Below, one piece after another: positions 60,126 to 64,000 of a stretch of DNA of 64,000 nt (position 1 is its first letter; each line of letters begins with the position of its first letter). This stretch comes from Diorhabda sublineata. Its lineage: Eukaryota > Arthropoda > Insecta > Coleoptera > Chrysomelidae. The notes under the pieces were generated by a model. That model was given only the letters and a program-made list of their open reading frames with translations, did no database searches and was not told the origin of the DNA. Location of the stretch: positions 8,075,805-8,139,804 of the forward strand of contig NC_079484.1 of NCBI RefSeq assembly GCF_026230105.1, written 5' to 3'. The translations under genes were made by a program, and so were the position numbers.

Positions 60126-62091
60126 TTAATGGTAGTATTGAGCAACTGGAGCAGCATACTTAGTTACGGGAGCGGCATAGGTAAGAGGAGCAGCGATTTT
60201 AGCTACAGGCGCACTATAAGCTACTGGAGCAACTGTTTTAGTAACAATTGCTTTCTGTACGAGTGGTTCTCTGTGAACTACTGCGTTAAAACCGTGGATT
60301 GGATCGGCGGTGTATTCAACAGTACGTCTATAACCATCAGCATCAGTCAAAGAGTAACTTCCTTGAACTACATCACCATCTCTTACTTCGTGTTGGTTTT
60401 TACTATCGCCGGTGAGACCGTCTTGAATATCATAAGCGAAATTGTATTGTGGATGAGGATCGTAATCATCGGCAACGACGGCTTTGGCTACCGGAGCTAC
60501 TACAGCTTTAGCTATTGGAGCGTGGTAACTGATTGGAGCTGCGATTCCGACGGGCGCAGCTGCGTATGCTAGAGGTGCTGCCGGTAGAACACCAGCCTGG
60601 GCGACAGCGAGAAGAGCAGCAAATGCAATGAACTAAAAGAGAAATATAACTGCTTGTTTTAAAGAGAAAATATGAAAGTTTATGATGAAATTTATCAATA
60701 TTCTCATATATAATCTGGTTTCTATACACTCTTTAACAATTATTTGATGATGCAAGGATGTTTTAAGAAGTTGAATACCTCTACATGTAGATTTATAAGC
60801 TTGTAGTTAAAAATGAGAGAATACTTTCAAAAATAAGATGAAAATATTGTTTAAGAGAAAAATAGAATGCTAATTGATGGAAACAAAAAAGTTTAGGATG
60901 AATTTAGTGTATTGCCCTATAAACGTTGGTCAACTTAAAGATAAGTGCAGTAAAGTTGATATGTTCAGTTGAGATACTTTTAAATGGGAATAAATTGATA
61001 GTTTTGATCAATAATTATAAATAAAAGCCACAAGGACAGCAACTACAACAAAATAGTTGAATTGATTGAGTTTTAGTGTTAGACTCAAATTATTTAGACT
61101 AAGGATCATCCTGGATAAGAAAATAACTAGAAAAACAATATGAGTATACTTGAAATGACAAGTGAGGAGAAGTTATTAGATCTTAAATTAACTAATAACA
61201 ACAATGGTAATCAATGATCTTTACAAACCGTCAACTTATTGTATCATACTTTGAGACAAACAGTGATAAGTTTCAACGCGTTGTGGCTTGTTAGTCTACA
61301 ATTTCACGAAGGACGTATTCATAGTCTTTGTCGTGAAACATGCATCTTCAACAACGACGATTAAAGTGATAAACTTAAAAAACGTTAAAATTTGTTTATG
61401 GTTATAAGAAAAAGTTGTAAAATCTAAAAATAATCCAACAACTTTTTTCTTAATTATAATAACACGCTGAAACACAAGTCGCAAGTTTTTGGTCTCTAAT
61501 AATCTAAAACTTCACCATCACCATGCGACTAACATCAGTTCTAGCATTGAAAAAGCCATGATAAAGTAGATGGAAACTATTTCGGAAAAAATTTTTCCAT
61601 TTATGAATTCAACGTTGGGATAACTACATTGCTCTACATTTGAAGAGTACTCAAAGTCCATATTGTCTTAGTTATTTTGTGAAACATTGCAGATTTATAT
61701 CTACTTGATGAAATTATGCGATGATGTTGAAAAAGAAAAAGAAAAAAGTATGTAAATTATGAAAAATTAAAGAATGTAAAAATGGCATGCCACACAAAGG
61801 TAGGACAAAGTTGATAGCGATAAGCAGCTCGTAAACAATATCAAAAAGAATATTTGAAGAGGCACAATTTAACATCATTTGTTTTTCTATAATGAAAAAT
61901 TGTATTTGGACAGATTAATTGATATTTTCCTTCTATTATTTCCACGCAACACTTTTGTGAAGTAACAGTAATATAATGCGCTTATTGTTAGTATTTTTAT
62001 ATATATTTTATAGACTGTCTATAAATAAATAGACTAAATTGATATGAACAAGTGAATGTGAATTTATTATGAATATTACCTTAAACGCCAT
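60126..62091 (-). CDS. Cuticular protein, RR-2 chitin-binding family (172 aa)
   Basis: The coding exons on the minus strand are 62091-62080 (MAFK) and 60632-60126, joined by a phase-0 GT-AG intron of 1447 bp. Residues 1-17 (MAFKFIAFAALLAVAQA) form a signal peptide. Residues 18-58 are Ala/Pro/Val-rich. The RR-2 domain spans about 62-127, with YDPHPQYNFAYDIQDGLTGD, DGDVVQGSYSLTDADGYRR and VEYTADPIHGFNAVV. The C-terminal 45 residues repeat AP(V/L).YAAPV-type units and end QYYH. Unlike the paralogs at 29133 and 34217, the codons for VVQGSYSL are continuous: the phase-1 intron that interrupts Gly there is absent. The role is structural, in chitinous cuticle, by family knowledge. A long plus-strand open frame over the same bases is a shadow. 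Confidence 0.96.
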
Positions 62092-62172
62092 TTTGCACTG
62101 AGTTATTCAGTTGATGTAAATGTTTATAACAAAAGTAGATTTGCGACTATACTGATTAAACGAACCAACATT

Positions 62173-62181
62173 CTTTTTATA
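62173..62181 (-). promoter_or_regulatory. TATA box of the 60126-62091 cuticle gene, with TCAGT initiator
   Basis: TATAAAAAG on the minus strand. A TCAGT arthropod initiator with its A at 62153 lies 28 bases downstream, giving a 5' UTR of about 62 bases. Confidence 0.8.
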
Positions 62182-63090
62182 TTCACAATATGCTCTAGAT
62201 TCGCGTAAAATTTTGTAATACAAACCCCTCGACCTTGTTGATTAAACCGGCATCGCCCGTCTTATAGTACCATCGATACAACTTTCGATAACGCAATTTT
62301 TGGTCCATGAGGGGCGTTTCTGTAAAAAAAATGATTCAAGATATTATATCAAAATAAATGGCTTTAATTGATTGATTCGGCGAAGTTATTAAAAAAACAG
62401 CAGTTCATGATTTATATGATGATAAGGAAATACGTTTTTCTCTTCTAATACTAATTTCTAATATTAATTATTGAAATAGTTACTGTCATTTTAATGATGG
62501 AATTCAGCTATTCATTGAGTTTTGAACTCCAATCAGCTTAAAATATCAATTTCAGTTAATCAAAGTTGAAATACGAGTAGGTATATGTTTGTTTTATTCA
62601 TGGGTATTTAGTACTGAAATTCGTGGGTATTTAGTAATGAAATAACTATCGTATGCATCACTACTCAACAGTAAACATGATGAATTCACTAATTCACTAA
62701 AATTCGAACATTTAGTAAGCATCTAATCTGAGTTGCAATAACTTGAATTTATGTTTGAAACAACATTCACATGAATATTTACTCAACAATATTCTTGTTT
62801 ACGTATCCTTTAAGGTGATATGAACTTGGTAACAATTTGTTGAAAAATACAAATTTGATCATTTTGATGGTAGATTAAGAGTTTCAAAATATAGAGATAT
62901 GGTACTGTAATGTTTTTCTTATTTATTCATATTATTTCTATTCATGGGGAGAATTGATAGACACTGTCTCTGAATTCTATACCATACACTTAACTAACTT
63001 CACTATCACTTAAATAACTTAAATAATTTATAATTTATTCAAATTTTTCGCTTACATTGCTGATTCGTTCGGGTTACTACGACTATTTAT
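62182..63090. other. No recognised feature
   Basis: AT-rich sequence between the third cuticle promoter and the heat-shock-like promoter. No ORF with a domain was seen on either strand. Confidence 0.4.
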
Positions 63091-63095
63091 TATAT

Positions 63096-63370
63096 ACTGC
63101 ATTTAACTGCACTAAACAAACCCGCTTATATATCCAAACGAAACTCATGAGAATTCTAGAAGAATAAAGAAACAAAACAAACACATAAATAAACCTTTCT
63201 AGAAATTATTTAAACGAAACTATGTAAATAAACCGCTTGCTATAAAAACTTATATGAAAACAGAGATCATCAAAGGTGACGAATTTTAGAATTCTACCAT
63301 ATCCAAGCAGGACTGGCTCCAGGGTGGAGAGGTGTTCGTAACAGTACTGTAAAAACTAGAACAGTTCGAA
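63096..63370 (-). promoter_or_regulatory. Candidate heat-shock-type promoter without an assigned gene
   Basis: Four nGAAn-array sites lie at 63151-63165 (GAATTCTAGAAGAAT), 63196-63207 (TTTCTAGAAATT), 63281-63296 (GAATTTTAGAATTCTA) and 63359-63370 (GAACAGTTCGAA). On the minus strand they precede TATATAAGCGGG (63132-63121). GCAGT initiator-like sites follow with A at 63108 or 63098. About 45-50 bases further on is AAT|GTAAGC, a possible splice donor at 63055. The site array and spacing fit a heat-shock-factor-driven promoter. No coding exon could be linked to it within the window. Confidence 0.5.
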
Positions 63371-64000
63371 TAGCGTTGATTTGCGGGTTTATTCGAGGCG
63401 AAAATGAATTTATAAATTATTCAATTGTTTTGGTAATTGGAAAATATGAAAAAGCGTTTGAATTTCCTCAGGATACAAAGATGTTTGTAGATTACCATCC
63501 CATACAGTTTGTTGAAAGTAGGCGAACTGCTTCGAATAACTAAAAAAAGGTTTAAGTGCAATCATTATAAATATTCATAAAACGTACAATGTTCATTTTT
63601 GAAAGAAATGTGGAAACACGTCAAACAATTCATCTCATTTCGCGTCTTTTGAGATAGGCCAAGAAATAAAAAAAAATAAAACTTCAAAAAGTCTTTTACA
63701 ATAAGGCTTATTTTTCTTTTTTATAAAAAACAATTTTAAGTAGTGATCACATAAGAGAAAATCGAAATGAACTCAACTTAGTAATAACTTAACCAAACCT
63801 TTATTTACATGAATTGTTCAAACAGTTTCTCGTTCACTATCTGACTCTCTTGATTTATTTACAAAGTAATCCATCATCTGCGGAGTTGTATGAGCCATTT
63901 CGTGTCTACCTCTTATCTAGAAACTCTCAAAAATTAAGCCCATAATGTGGCCAAATTCTGAGAAAAAGAAGTAATCTCAATTGCCGAATCGATAATGGCG
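63371..64000. other. No recognised feature
   Basis: AT-rich non-coding sequence to the window end. Confidence 0.4.

Noticed and set aside
60129..60572. 147-codon open frame on the plus strand
   Set aside because: It lies antisense to the second exon of a cuticle gene. It arises from that gene's Ala/Pro codon bias and has no domain of its own.
1..64000. CRISPR arrays, bacterial operons, rRNA or tRNA genes
   Set aside because: No regularly spaced short repeats, no Shine-Dalgarno-linked gene runs and no recognisable RNA gene cores. The sequence is clearly an animal nuclear genome. A covariance-model scan would be needed to exclude a diverged tRNA.

Overview
The window is nuclear DNA from an insect, most likely a beetle. 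It is AT-rich, full of decayed transposons, and its genes have short exons with GT-AG introns. The only intact protein genes are three cuticular protein genes of the Rebers-Riddiford RR-2 (CPR) family, all on the minus strand: 29133-30193, 34217-36999 and 60126-62091. Each has a four-codon first exon ending in Lys, a phase-0 intron, a secretion signal, and a chitin-binding domain flanked by Ala/Pro/Tyr-rich stretches. Each also has a TATA box at a plausible distance upstream. The beetle assignment is an inference from the cuticle protein sequences and repeat content.

On the plus strand, 16346-16482 is one clean internal exon that I recognise as disks large 1 (dlg1): it carries DIQEFYELTLLDENKS, the segment after the L27 domain. 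No other dlg1 exon is visible. If the gene continues rightward, much of the window is dlg1 intron and the cuticle genes are nested antisense inside it.

Most of the remaining sequence is mobile-element debris. Non-LTR retrotransposon pieces of RTE/jockey type lie at about 1.4, 6.2, 7.7, 9.9, 20.4, 23.1, 24.4, 31.7, 33.2, 35.8, 39.5, 50.7 and 54.5 kb. Mariner/Tc1 transposase remnants, some with both terminal inverted repeats, lie at about 2.5, 4.5, 6.4, 11.3, 13.0, 45.6, 51.3, 52.4 and 53.6 kb. There are also hAT (26 kb), Crypton (32.5 kb), probable PIF/Harbinger with a MADF domain (47.8-49.1 kb) and copia gag (49.2 kb) fragments. Three roughly 1 kb foldback elements lie at 14.2, 17.1 and 30.6 kb, with smaller hairpins at 6.4, 40.8 and 57.6 kb.

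Two signals are not explained by genes or known elements. One is a cluster of heat-shock-element-like sites upstream of a TATA box at 63.1-63.4 kb (minus strand) with no ORF downstream. The other is a pair of about 200 bp repeats at 38.9 and 43.5 kb that both start with a CACGTG-centred palindrome. No rRNA, tRNA, CRISPR or bacterial operon structure was seen.
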